From NCBI RefSeq assembly GCF_947623445.1, contig NC_135245.1:7571501-7635500 (forward strand): a stretch of DNA of 64,000 nt. The letters run 5' to 3'. The notes under the pieces are model-generated. The model saw only the letters and a list, made by a program, of their open reading frames with translations. It had not been told where the DNA came from and searched no databases. The first letter of the stretch is position 1. Each line of letters begins with the position of its first letter. Positions 1-12,041 of this stretch are shown here, in pieces. Source of the stretch: Clavelina lepadiformis (lineage: Eukaryota; Chordata; Ascidiacea; Aplousobranchia; Clavelinidae). Both the position numbers and the translations under genes were made by a program.

Positions 1-362
1 GCAGCATGCCTTTGTGAAAGCACAACAAGCGAGCTTTATACGGTTAAAAGTGCGCATAGTGACTAAAGTAGTAGTTGCGGAGAGGCAAATCCTTATTGTT
101 AACTGTGGCAGCTTTGTGTGACCATAATTTTTGATTAAATAGAAATGCTAAAACTTCGACGGACATGGTAGACTATAGGCTACTTATAAGCTTATGTAGT
201 TTTGATTATAGTTAGTAAATTTTAATACAATTTTGTACAGATTCGATTATTAAAACGCGCATGTTAATTATAAAGTGAGCCGCTGATTGCATAAAGAAAT
301 TACCATCGACGCTTATATAAAATCGACCTTGCTAAACACGGCTTAGAAAATGTTACTGTATA

Positions 363-1694
363 CAGTAGACACCGGTTAATACATCCACCTTGGGCCAGCT
401 GATTTTGAATGAAGTGAGACCTCGTTATTCCGAACCCCGAACAACCGGAATCCTCGTTATCCGACACATAACTGCTGGGAACGGATTTCTTCCTATGCAT
501 TTTACCCCTTTAATCCGGAAATCCCGCTGTCCAACTCCGACATAAAAGTTTTAGAAAAAATGTGCTAAATATATAGCAATAAAATCCGATAAACCGGAGT
601 TTTAATAGTGAAGCGAAAAGGATTCATGGTTGTCCTAGATATAGTCGTTAGTTGACGGAAACAACAGCCGATTATCTACGCATAATAATGTTGCAGTTTA
701 ACTCTTTAAACTCGTACACATACGCATACTTTGAATTGGAGTAAGGTGCATACTGCTTTTTGAACACGGTGCTGCATTTGCAAGATTGATTGATTTTTTG
801 CTTTCCGATAATCCGGATACCCCGCTAAATCGACATTTCATGACGAAACAAAGTGGTCCGGATTAAAGAGGTCTGACTGTAATAAGCGGTGGTTGTAACA
901 TCGGAATAAACAAACAATGATACCAAACAATCCTCTGGGAGTAAAATGCAATCATTGATTTTATTGTATTTATTCAGCACAGAAAAACGTGTGCAACAAG
1001 GTTTGTCTAGGTATGGATGTCTTTCTCAAACTTAAAACTTCGGCTGCAGTAAGAAAACTGCAATGTGTGGATACTGCTTTAGCTAACTACTTTAACTACA
1101 ATGACTGCTGTTCTAACACACTCGGTTTGAACAGATACAATCCAGGATCGGTTATTCCTTCATCACATTATGTCAGTTAACGCATTGCTGTTCAAAATAA
1201 GTACACAGTAAAGAACAATAGGCAGGGTTACCATTCCGTGCTTATTTTCAAATACAATGTCTTGAAAATATTAATGTGCTTATTGCTAACAAACGTGCTT
1301 GTTTTCACTTGCGTGCTTATTTTTGTCTTAATTTTATAGCAGAGGTTCCTACTTTGGACATTTCGACCCCTTTAGTATATCATTTTGTACCTAAGATATA
1401 ACAAAATTAAGAACATGCAAATAGCGTCTGGTTTTTTTGTTAAGAACATTGACAACCTTCTCCTGTTGTGCACTGTTTAAGGTAGTATTCTTCTTTCGTT
1501 TTTTAGTCTTCCATATTTTTGAGTCCAGACCGACGGCAACCCTGACAACAGGCCGGTATGGGGAATCGAAAGTGGATGTATTAAGCGGTGCCTGGATGTA
1601 TTAACCTAGTTTTTTGTAATAAAGGTATTGGAAAATTCCGTTCAAAGGAATTGGGAGGTAATAAGCGGTTGGTTGTATTAAGCGATATCTACTG
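363..1694. mobile_element. Candidate TIR DNA transposon remnant (composite, pogo/Tc1-mariner-like ends)
   Basis: The left end reads CAGTAGACACCGGTTAATAC (363-382). The reverse complement of the right end (1671-1694) reads CAGTAGATATCGCTTAATAC, so the two ends form an imperfect inverted repeat of about 24 bp. A TA precedes the left end (361-362), as expected for TA-targeting elements, but no clear TA follows the right end. Related words (TGTATTAAGCGG and similar) occur inside at about 1575-1605 and 885-900, and a second TIR element is nested at 413-878. No transposase reading frame is visible, so it is non-autonomous or decayed. Confidence 0.4.
413..878. mobile_element. Pogo/Tigger-like MITE, nested
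   Basis: Inverted ends of 24 bp match at 20 positions by hand alignment: left AGTGAGACCTCGTTATTCCG (413-432) against the reverse complement of the right end, AGTCAGACCTCTTTAATCCG (859-878). The form (C)AGT.GGACCTC..TTAATCCGGA is typical of pogo/Tigger-type elements. The right end is followed by a near-TA (GTA). At 466 bp with no transposase it is a MITE. It lies inside the 363-1694 repeat. Confidence 0.45.
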
Positions 1695-3657
1695 CATAAG
1701 TTTAACATGGATGTTTAACAACAGATATACATAATTCAGTGTAAATAGCTTAGCAGCCAGATAGATGCTTTAAAATATAGGTTATGCTATAACATTAAAA
1801 GTATAACGCATAGATATAATATAAGTATATAACTATAGGCATTATATCGTCTATAAAGGGAATTTCAGAACTTGCAGCCATATGGAATGTTTTTGTGCAT
1901 CGGGCAACGTAATTTTCAAAGACTGGTGTGCACCAGAAGTCGGTCATTAACGAGAATTTAAGTTTGGTCAGCAATTGTATCATAAGGTCCCAAAATCAAA
2001 TATCAGCATTTATAAAACAACCCATGACTCGTGACGTAACAGTACGTCACAGTATAAACATGATTTATTAACGAAATTGTGTTTATATTATATTTGTGCG
2101 TGTAACTTAACTGTTAGGCTAAATATGTTTTCCCAAATCATTTAACAGTTATCCATGCTATGGTACGTATGTAACATACTTCCTAATGTATTACAGTACT
2201 TGTTTATTGCAGTCCCAAAGCCCGAACTTGTGCAATTCCGTGTGGGTGCAGTTACGTTGATTTCAGATATCGCTTGACTTGACTAGAGTCTTATTAGTCA
2301 AATGACTCAAGTCTCTGATAGTCTGGACTTAACATGAGTCTTAAACGATATATGACTTGACTTGACTTGCCACTCGAGTTAGATGACTTGGTTACGACTT
2401 TGAAAAATACATGCATGAAAACTGGCTGCGCTGTAAAATTCTAGTACGGAATTTTTCAAAATGGAATTCCCAAGCATGAAAAATGATAAAACAATCAAAC
2501 AGAAAATTAGCAATTAAGAATATTCAAACGGAAATAAACAAATTACCTTAATTTACTTGAACTGAACCGTTTGGTAATTCCACCCGTTCTCATTTCTTGT
2601 TTGGAATTTGTTTTGACAAATTTTGGTTTAATTTAATTTTCCAATCATCCTTAAAAGGTTACGTTTACACCCGTACATAAAATAATCAATCTCAAACGTG
2701 TGCTTTCGTTTTAATATTTCCTGCTGAATTTAAAACAACAAAGACAGTTTCAGTTTTCCTGCGTCAAAAGAAGAAAGTTTTAGCTAAAAAAAAAAACTCA
2801 GAAGATTCTTTACAGGTAGTGTACTGCGAGCCTTGTGCAAGTTCCGATTAGCACACACAAGTTTTAAGTCTTGTTTTGAAATTTTCTACTTACTGCAGGC
2901 CTACATGCAGACAGGTTTATCTAATTTTGAATATTAGATAATGTTATTTCAAGATTTATTATTGCTAAATTTTCATTAGAATTGCATGGGGGCACCAAAT
3001 TGCTTACGGCCTCTAACAGTCTTAATCCGACCCTAATTATCATAGTAACCCAAGCTACATTGCTGTGTTTATCACAATTACACTATCCACAGGGATTGGT
3101 GCCTCTCTCCGCAAACATCGGCCCTAGGCAATGTATTAAAGGCATTTAACTTTTCCTGTTTATTCAACCCAATGAGCAATTTGAGATTCGGCATAGGCTA
3201 CAAAAAATAAAAATCCATCAAAATCCTCGGTATCTGGACTTAAATCGATGAACAAGCATCGCCGTGTTTCAGTCGTGAAGGCTTTCCTTAGTCCGAGGAT
3301 AAATACTCCGAAATCCTACCGAGCATCATACAAAAAATCATGAAATTGGCTACAACTTTTTACGTGCACAAATAAGTTATTTGGAAATAGTGCATTGTCG
3401 GAACTTTCTTTTCCACATTAACGCTGCAAGAGAGTTACAACCCTGAACAACGATTCGAAGAAACACAACAAATGAAACGGTAACCGCACTAGTTTTGATT
3501 GCACATTCCGAAATAGCAAACACGTTCAGAAATAACCATAGTATCCATAAATAGGAAGACTTGCAATTTTAATCGCGATAAATTATGTGGATACATGAAA
3601 ACGTTTCTTTGCAACACAATGAAAGTACACTGATGATCGTCCGTAATTACTTGAAGT

Positions 3658-6600
3658 TTACGCATCTGGCTTGGCTCTGCGGTGCTTGCTATACCATTCA
3701 TTACTTTTATCAGCTGCAATGGCTTCATTCAGCAAATCGTTCCCTTTTGGATCAATCTAAAAAATTAAAGGTCACCATATAATAACCTTACCACTAATAA
3801 ACACTTGCAGAAGGCGTCAAGCAACAAACTTCACTAAATGAATTTCAGATGTCTTTGGAAATGTTGAATACCCTTACCATCGTTTCAAAAACGGGATAAG
3901 TCCAATCGGAGATCGGTATGCTTATTTTTTTTGTCTAGAAACTACCCTAGTGGCAAATGATATAGAATAAAACGTGTTTAAATGATGACGTTTAGATGGT
4001 AGCATGTGCAATGTACCTAAAAATTGGTAAAACGCATAATTTTTGACCAAGTTTAGTCTTGATTTGATGATGCCAGATTATAGGTTTGAAATATGAAATT
4101 TTTTTTCACATTTCGTTAAGTTAAAATCTAATTCTAAGGCATGCTAAATCAATGCCAAATCCAAAGCTTTAGCAATCCCCATGCACTATATTTGAAGTAA
4201 TTACTATTTTACAGACTGCAAAATAAAAGAAATTAAGTTTGGCTTCTTTTGGGTTTTGGACTTGAGGCATTTTTGTATACATAATCGGAAAAGCTAAAAA
4301 AACAAAAATTTTCAGTCAACCTGTGAGAGCTCTCGGAAGGCTTCATCACCAACAAAGCATATCTCATGGCCATCTGGATCAGCCAATATCACTACTTCAA
4401 CTGTTGCTTTGCCTGGTGTATCCAAACTCACAAGTTCTGTTAGGATGGTTCCATTTGCTTCTTTTGCTGCATTCTGAACACCTTTAAGCTGGAAATGTAC
4501 AGTAGCATAGGTACTTGCAAATTTGCACTACAAAAGCTACATTTATCTAGCTATTGAATGGTACAGAAAAATAACGAAAGGAAGAAACTTGTTATGGTAT
4601 ATCTACAAATACTTTGTTTTGCTATATCATAATAGGCTGACGTGCAACTGCACCTCATTCCTTGGGCAAGCTATAGCCACTCTTCCAAATGCTTTTTTGT
4701 GTTCAACAGGACATGCGATATCTTGCAAGCTTAATTTGGCTTGTTCATCAGAATAGCCAAGTGTTGCTTGCTTTCCGTTTTGCTCATACACTTTCATTCC
4801 CGCAATCTTGGTCCAAAAGTCTGTGTGTGATACAACACACAAAGGATATACTTTTTAAATATAACTTCTTTTAAGCACATGCAAATTTTACTGTCCATCA
4901 TTTTAAAACTCTAAATCATATTATTATTAATAAAAAATTTATAAACGGTAGTAATAATGGTGTGTGGGTCACCGTTTCTAAACTTTGAAATTCCTCTTCA
5001 GTGAACATTAAATGAAAGATCTTATACAAACACAGAAAAATATTTTGAACTTGACGACTTAAACTTATAGTTTAAATGTTGTTTTTTAAAATGAAACTCC
5101 AAATTAAAAATTTAAGACCCTAATTAGGAATGTGTGCAGGATATGGAAGATAGATTGAGCAAATTCACAAGCCTAATGTAAAAATTATAAACCAGTTGTT
5201 TGTTAAGGTTAGCATTCTAGGATAAATATCCTATAAAATATTCTTAAATTTAAGGTATTTCGTACCAACAGATTTTTGCAAACAGGATGAAGCAAGTGTT
5301 ACTTTCTGCACTGGATCTGTAAAATATGAATAAAATCATGATGTTTTTATACTGTACTTTACATGCAAATTCAAATAGAAACTCAAGTAAATATTTTTCT
5401 TTTTCTTCAAATTCTTTTTCCCAAAGAAAAATTTGCAAACAAACTATGATAGTGAAAATACATATTGTAAAAATTACATACTGCCGTTGTAATGTTCTTA
5501 GATAAGGCATGAACAATTCTTGCTTTTGTTCAGTGATCCCGATGAACAGTTTCAAATTCAAGCAACACATTGTAAAAAATCAAAAACCAAATAGAAAAAG
5601 GTGTGACAATCGAAACTTGCATTAAGACAAGCTCGGTAATCAAGGCTTGAGCACTAAGGAATCACAGCAAAGTGTAAGCCGCGAAAAGACTTTTCTCTGT
5701 CCGAGGACAGATATTGTAATCGACTGTCGATATATTAATATCGACAGTCCGATATTGTAATACCATACCATTCTCTGCAAACATATACTTCACAAAAACT
5801 CTACAAGTAATTACCAGTGCAAGGCTGTGGTTCATCTACTAAGACAAATCGGTAACCTCCAGGTGCACGAGTTTCATAAATGTTTTCACTTAAAACTTTT
5901 AATTCCCAATTTTTCACTTTGCAATTCTTGACTGCTTCTGCTGACTTGATTGTTAAACCCTTGTACAATAATTCAAAAAAATTTTCAATTTTACTCAAAT
6001 TTTACAGGTAGTAGCATGAATATTAAGTATGTTTCAGAGTAGCATAATTTTTGAAATTTGTAGTTGCGTAAACAAAAGCTTACGCTTTTTGTAGAATATA
6101 TTAGTAATTTTCCATCATGTTAATGTTTCATTTTCATCTCTACCATGTTACAGATTTAAAATAACAAACTTTCAATGAAGCACGATTCATACAGCATATA
6201 TTTACACAGTTACACTTTTTAGTGTATTATACCATTAGTTATAGTAAAAATGTGGCGTTGTTTGTAAAATACCGCCAATTCATACATTGATATTGAAAAT
6301 ATCCTCATTCACTTTTTGAATTAATAATAACATCTTTGCAGAATTGTATTATTCAAAAACCTGTCATGCTATGCACATTCTGCTATTTATATTCCACAAA
6401 CCACAGGATAGTAAATACTAAAAATAGACCACTACACACACAGTATATGCATACCAGAAAGTCATTGCCAAGAGCATATTGTCCAATACCGTAATTATAC
6501 GTTAATTCACAAACAAAATGGTTGTCTTCTGCCCCATACCCTATCATAGTTTTGCTCCATTTACCATCATATGGTCTGAAAGAGAATTACATATTAGGAT

Positions 6601-7659
6601 CTTCGCCAAATGATTAACAAAGTTGACAAAAATAAAGGCATTACCCATTGCAAGTTGCTTTGCAGCCTTCTTCAAACTCTTCATGACGCAACACCTTTGA
6701 AATATTACAAAAAATATTAAAATGTAATGCCAAAATTTGGTTTATACACCTGCATCATGATCATCTATACTTGTATTTAATAAAAAGTTGTGCAATTATC
6801 CAATCGCAAATACAACACAGTGTAAGCTCATTCCAAAATTTGACTCTGCTTTAAATTTCAGGTAATTTACTTGGTCCTAGCAAAAGGCGTATTAAAAATG
6901 TACACGACTACTGTTAACTCAAACAGTAGAAGCTGATTGTTTGAAGGCCAATCAATAAATAATGCTCAGTGTTTTTCTTTTAATGGCATGTTTTTTCCAC
7001 AAATAACAAAACTTCAACGTTTGAGAGGGTTCATCATTTCATTGAAGATATGAGCTTGGTTTTTCTGTCAAACCCCTTGTGTAGTGGTGGCAAAAAGCTC
7101 TTTCACAGAAGAAAAGCAGCACACACGCTGACACACATTAGTTATTTCAACTTCAGGGATAAGTTTGTCAAAGTTTGATGGTTTCATCTCTGGACTGTAG
7201 GGAGAATAAGGAAAACACTTCCCAACCATAATCGAGCAGCCATGATAGACACTAAATTACACAATGATTTAAAGACATGTAATTGCCGGGCCAACCCAAA
7301 GGACAATTTTATTTTTTACTATTTTATTTCTACAGACACATTAAAATAAAATATTAGGTTTATAACTTTATGGTTGGCATTGGAATTGCCAAAACAAGAT
7401 GACAATGGCATCGCGTGAAAACGTTACGCTTTTGTGAGCACAACAAGCATAAACATTGCAAATATGCAAACATAATAAACATCTCATTCCTTGCCTTTTT
7501 ATTCAGTGCTAATTCTGCTATACAACCTTCCAAAAATGTATCACATAACTGTTTGACATCACAGCATACCTTCATTCCAAGTATTTCTCTGTAAAATTTC
7601 AGCGTAGCATTTCTATCTCCAATTTTGAATACAAAGTGCAGAGTTCTTCTTGAAGTCAT
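3658..7659 (-). CDS. GLOD4: GLOD4, glyoxalase domain-containing protein 4 (8 exons)
   Basis: Exons on the minus strand, 5' to 3': 7659-7570, 6694-6645, 6575-6455, 5959-5815, 5316-5266, 4820-4654, 4488-4321, 3756-3658. They total 891 nt and encode 296 residues, against about 298 in human GLOD4. The start codon is the [16 protein letters not shown] methionine, which aligns with the family N-terminus. Two vicinal-oxygen-chelate (glyoxalase/bleomycin-resistance) modules are visible: residues about 1-135 ([30 protein letters not shown]) and about 137-265 ([20 protein letters not shown]). The C-terminus ([20 protein letters not shown]) matches the human tail. Known GLOD4 biology is limited: it is a mitochondrial/cytosolic protein of the glyoxalase fold with uncertain catalysis. 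The last donor (CAG|gttgac) is weak, and reading through it adds VD and a stop. Introns are 74 to 879 bp. Confidence 0.93.
5722..5749. repeat. Perfect 12-bp inverted repeat with 4-nt loop in a GLOD4 intron
   Basis: GACTGTCGATAT (5722-5733) is followed by ATTA and then its exact reverse complement (5738-5749). The flanks repeat GATATTGTAAT on both sides (5710-5720 and 5751-5761). It sits in the intron between exons 4 and 5 of GLOD4. It could be the relic of a tiny foldback insertion. Confidence 0.6.
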
Positions 7660-8098
7660 TTCTTTTATGTACAAAGTTTATACCAGACAAATATCTAGTA
7701 AGTATCCAGATTATAATCTGATAACAATCTACCAAATATTAAACTTTTCTTTTGAAATGGCCTCAGTATCTAAATATACGTAATCATGCACTTCAATGCT
7801 TAGACCACCACTATGATTATGATGAGTGCCTAATCATGAATATCACCAAATATACTTATATCTTAGATCACAAGAACAACTGCAATTACATGATTCATCT
7901 CAAGAACCCTTTCAATTTCCACAACCAAAGCATATGTTTAAAGGCAAAATTATTTACAGAGTGCCTATTTCAACGTAATTAGACCAAGAAGTTCGTTATT
8001 AAAGATAGGAGGTTAGGTTAGAAAATTGGTATGCAAAAAGTCGATTTCAGCTATTTAGGGTTGAGTTGAAGTTAGATTTAGGTTACTACGTTAAAATA

Positions 8099-8185
8099 TT
8101 TAAGTTAGGTTAACAAGAAACTCTGAAAATAGCTTTGAATGTATGACTTTTTTTGGTGAAATAGTGACAGCCAATGATTTGGTTC
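8099..8185. repeat. Dispersed repeat, copy 1 (second copy at 50241-50330)
   Basis: The segment TTTAAGTTAGGTTAACAAGA (from 8099) is followed by GCTTTGAA, then GTGAAATAGTGACAGCCAAT. The same words occur in the same order and strand at 50241-50330, with AGTGAAATAGTGAGAGCCAA. This is an unnamed interspersed family; the second copy is in intron 2 of DPP copy B. Confidence 0.55.
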
Positions 8186-8329
8186 ACAATGTGATTATAG
8201 GATTGAGCGATTGTCGGCAACACCTTACAATGATCATTGTCAGAATTTTGTAGGGATAAGCTTGAAGCACACTAATGCAGCTTAAATGGAAAAAGCTGGT
8301 CAGTGACTCAGTGTGAACTTCTTCAAACT

Positions 8330-9110
8330 CAGACTTCGAAATGAACTTCTCAATATGAAAAAGTCCGTTGCTAAACTAAATCAAGCTTACTTGTCAAAGT
8401 ATAGAAAAAGTCTGTAAACACTTGCATTGGTATAATAAGCGATGGACTTCGAAGTGAACGTCTCAATATGAAAAAGTCTGTAGCTCAACTACATCAAGCT
8501 TATTTGCGACAGTATACAAAAAGTCTGCAAACAATTTCGTTGATATTTTTCTGACTGACGTTATGCTGGCTTGAGGTATTCTATAAATATTTGATCGGTT
8601 AAACACGCTATCTGACACCATATTGTCAGCTAACAGTTTGTGGACTTAAATGCAGGCAAGGCTTGTTGATTTTGCATTGAGTATTTATCATGTTCAAGGC
8701 TTATCGTAGAAAGAGGATCCGAGTACCAATAAATACCAACCGAAGACCCATTAATTGTCTTTCATGGATTTTGTCTTTTATTTCCTAATCGATACCGACC
8801 CCCGTCGTTTTGCTCGTTCTCGAAGGATTGGTCGTTACATAACAGTCGAATTAATAATGTGTTATGCAAGAACGTTACACATTACACATTAAAGCACCAC
8901 ATTGATATCCTGAAAGAATTATCAAATCTGCGCTGAATTAGTAGGGAATAATAAAATGTTGATTAAAAGTATGAAAATCCATATAATATAATAAGCGATG
9001 GACTTCATATTATACGTCTCAGTATGAAAAAGTCCGTAGCTCTACTAAACCAAGTTTGTCACAGTATAGATAAAATCCGTAAATAATTCGTTTATATAAT
9101 AAGCGATGAA
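8330..9110. repeat. Three copies of an approximately 110-bp unit
   Basis: Copies lie near 8330-8431, 8440-8545 and 8995-9110. All contain GACTTCRWA...CGTCTCARTATGAAAAAGTC, then GTAGCT...CTA.A.CAAG, then ACAGTATA.A.AAAGTC. The second and third copies are preceded by ATAATAAGCGATG, which also follows the third copy (about 9099-9108), so the unit may have been bordered by this word. The first two copies are adjacent and the third lies about 450 bp away. No inverted ends or open frame were found. Confidence 0.6.
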
Positions 9111-10319
9111 GCTGTAGCCATATTAAAGAGTCTCGAATCTATGTCGGTCGTGAAGTCTACCACAGCCAGTATTCTGATACCATTGAACTTGCATTCAACT
9201 CAACACACGCTGTCCATATTAATGTTCATTTTATTGACATCGTAATATATTCCAATTCCAATAAACACCAAATAACACCACGAGGCACAGGCTGGAGTAC
9301 AAGAAGTCCAAAGATGAAAGTGCAAATTAGACTGAAAGGGATTATTCAGGTGATCGCTTATATTTGTATCATGAAAACCGTACACATCTTTGCATCAGAC
9401 AGGAAATTGTGTAGGCCTGCAGTATATCATTTTCCACACGTTTAAGAAAGCTTGGGCTTTGTGATTATAACATAAACACAATTTCTCAAGTTACATAATT
9501 TCAACTAAAATGCTCATTTATGAGAAAAAAATCATTTGAATATTTAGCCGACCAAATTGGTAAGTCCCTAAAAGTCCGCAGAAGTCCGTCTTTTACCTAT
9601 TTTACGGAATCCGTTAAAGTCCGTACGGAATCCGTCTTTTACCTACCCCCCAGAGCTTGTTATGTAAACACACGACATAGAACACAGAACATAGATAACA
9701 TTACAAAATCATCAGATCTGCACGGGAATTGCGTAGGAATAAGGGCTAATTATGACAATTAACACAAGCCTATATCTGCATCGTTCACATCATTGCGAAT
9801 ATGTCGGTTAATTTTGTGTAACGGTATTTCGAAAAGGTAGAAAACTACACGTTTATATTTAATTTGATTAGTACTGTAGTACTAGACTGCAACACAGTGT
9901 TGGTCATGTTTTCTGGAAGCCGTGTGCTAAATCCAATTTAAAATGCATTACAAGTAAGTTTTCTCCTAGGAACCTCGCAAAGTAAAAATCTGGGGAAACC
10001 CCTTCGATTCTGCCCAATCCCGTCAAGTCAAATTATGACAAAAAATCTTAATACATGACCGACCGTCCTGTAAAGTTGTGGCCGCCTGGGTTGCTGCGAG
10101 CTGATGATACAGGAAATGGTTCCATAGTGATTGCGCCAAAGGAATTATACCCATGCATAACGCGAAAGCACCGTTTCTGTCAACTACAAAAAATTAAAAT
10201 GTCTGAAAATTTGCTTTGGTTTGCGATCCCGAACGTAACTAATATCCGATTGTAAATTAACATCCTTTTTAAGTAACACATTGACGGTAGCTGCGCGAAA
10301 GAAAGAAAAGAGCGTTTTA

Positions 10320-10450
10320 TCTAATACTGTAATCCAATCAACAAGGACCGATTCGAGTCAAGTTGAGTCTTTTTAAAATACCGACTTCAGCTAAGTTCCG
10401 TCTTTTCTCTTGTCAAGTGAAGTCAGTTGACTCTAGTCATTACGCCTCTG
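10320..10450. repeat. GTCAAG-rich interspersed repeat (copy)
   Basis: The stretch is dense in GAGTCAAGTTGAGTC-type words and ends in CTCTAGTCATTACGCCTCTGG. The copy at 38095-38471 ends in the closely similar CTCGAGCCATTACGATTATGG, so the family has a defined boundary and is not merely a simple repeat. A third, diverged stretch lies at 2268-2400. Confidence 0.5.
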
Positions 10451-11204
10451 GCATTTTTCGGTTTCAAATTTTCTAATAGAGTTAATTATGTGCAGGTCTA
10501 TTACAGTGGCCTGTTTTTTTGTATAAAGTTACCTAATTTGGTAGCCTTCTGGTAAATTTTTTTATATGGATAGGTGTTCTGTTCCGCTTTTTTATTTTTT
10601 AGTTAGAAAACACAGTATCCCATTTCAGTTACTTAAGAGATTGTTTCTATTTTTATTAACACGTTTGGAAAATTTCAATTTACTTAAAACTATAACGTCT
10701 TAGAATTTTACGCGTTCTTGAAAGTTCCAACTAGTGAGTCTGTTTAGATTAGAACTAGACAAAGATGATTATATGACATCACTTTACAGACTAGCCTAAC
10801 GATACAGATGTAAAACTGAACACGAAGATCAGTTTAAATTTTCTTCGGCGATTTGCTTATTTACTGGAAACTTGGGTTCCTGCGTATTCTTTTAGGGGCT
10901 TAAGTCCCCATGCATTCTTCCCCCTTGGCACGTCCAATGCCTAACGACTAATTTAAACAGTTTTCTTCTCTCTAAAACTGGGCAATCACAATCAAAATTG
11001 GCTCAACCCCTTTCAGCGGTTGATGAATTGTTCATAGAGTTTTGAATAGAGCAATAAAGGTGATGCGTGGTGCACCGTAGAGATGTAGCTTTTCTCATTC
11101 GTATTAATTGGTTAGGATTCAGGCTTTAATTTTCCTCCGTTCTTCTTCGTGTGGAGTAGATGGTTCTTTAAGTTTTCTTGAGAGAGGGAACAAAAACCTC
11201 ATAT

Positions 11205-11575
11205 TGTAGGGCAGGTGTTAGTTAGCCAGCTGACCAGGTTTTCATCCATTGTTGTCAGACCACGGTTCCCACAAGGATGGCGGTATGTGGGACAAAATGT
11301 TATGACGTGGTCTGCAGTCTGCTCTTCTGCACCACACTCACAGGCCGCAGATGGAGCCATACCCTATTTGTGCATAGTTGAGCGGAAGAGGCCAACGCCA
11401 GTTCGAAGGCGATTGAGCTTGGTCCAAGCACACCTGGGAAAATGCATTTCCGGTGGTAATGTGCTGGCCTCCGAAATGTAACCATGGAGTCTGGAAGAAT
11501 TTTCTTGCCACTCCATGCTCCATTTGTAATCCGCCCAGCTTGGCACATTGGTGTTTGACTGGTTAACGTCATCCT
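11205..11575 (-). pseudogene. Non-LTR retrotransposon fragment (3' end of reverse-transcriptase ORF)
   Basis: Minus-strand translation gives a typical LINE ORF2 C-terminus: WTKLNRLRTGVGLFRSTMHK, a stop codon, GMAPSAACECGAEEQTADHV, then ITFCPTYRHP, ending at a natural stop near 11207. The pattern Leu-Asn-Arg-x-Arg-Thr-Gly followed by Cys-x-Cys-Gly...His...Cys is characteristic of Jockey/CR1/I-type elements. One in-frame TAG stands where the family usually has Trp (KWG). The upstream part of the ORF is missing, so this is a 5'-truncated dead copy, as expected from incomplete target-primed reverse transcription. Confidence 0.8.
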
Positions 11576-12041
11576 CCGTTAATATGTTGAGAATAAATAC
11601 GACAATGCATTAAATGAAAATTATGCGTATTTTCCAGAATAAAACCCCTCAAACAATTTTTCCATGTCTTAATCGAATGGGCAAAAAGTATGTAAATGAT
11701 TTTTGTTTTTTATTCCCTCCACATGGTCAAGACACACAGCCAACGACCACTACCGCATACTGTCAAACACCAACAAACTGCACTTGCAAATAGAATAACA
11801 ATAAAACCTTTTCCATGATATAAAAAAGTGGAATAAGTAATGTATAAATCTGGAGTTTAAGACTGTAACTTTGCTGGGGCTTGAGATTTAATTTAGAAAT
11901 AAACTTACTATACAATGTCAACATTTTGCAACAGTTAATAGCGAAACAATGTTCCTTGCAGGTCAAAGAAAGACTTCTATATCCACAACTAACGGTCACA
12001 TTGGTATATTGGAAAAGGGTTGCAAAGACAGGCAAAGCCAT

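Larger units (their letters stand above)
1..3657. other. Intergenic region, transposon-rich, no gene seen
   Basis: I find no convincing exon here. The left third holds nested terminal-inverted-repeat DNA (363-1694 and 413-878, listed separately). Around 2268-2400 is a stretch rich in GACTTGACT/AGTCAAG words that recurs at 10320 and 38100. The 3' UTR of GLOD4 probably runs into the right end; an AATAAA on the minus strand (3159-3164) is a possible polyadenylation signal but lies about 490 bases past the stop codon. The rest is AT-rich DNA in which I see nothing. Confidence 0.6.
7660..12041. other. Intergenic region between GLOD4 and TMED2
   Basis: This holds the upstream region of GLOD4 (left) and the 3' flank of TMED2 (right), both genes reading leftward. 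Within it are a repeat shared with 50241-50330 (8099-8185), three copies of an approximately 110-bp unit (8330-9110), a GTCAAG-rich stretch (10320-10445) and a LINE 3' end (11205-11575). A minus-strand AATAAA at 11709-11714 may serve TMED2. I see no further gene. Confidence 0.55.

Noticed and set aside
11215..11481. Plus-strand 88-aa reading frame at the LINE fragment
   Set aside because: It is the antisense shadow of the reverse-transcriptase tail read on the minus strand.
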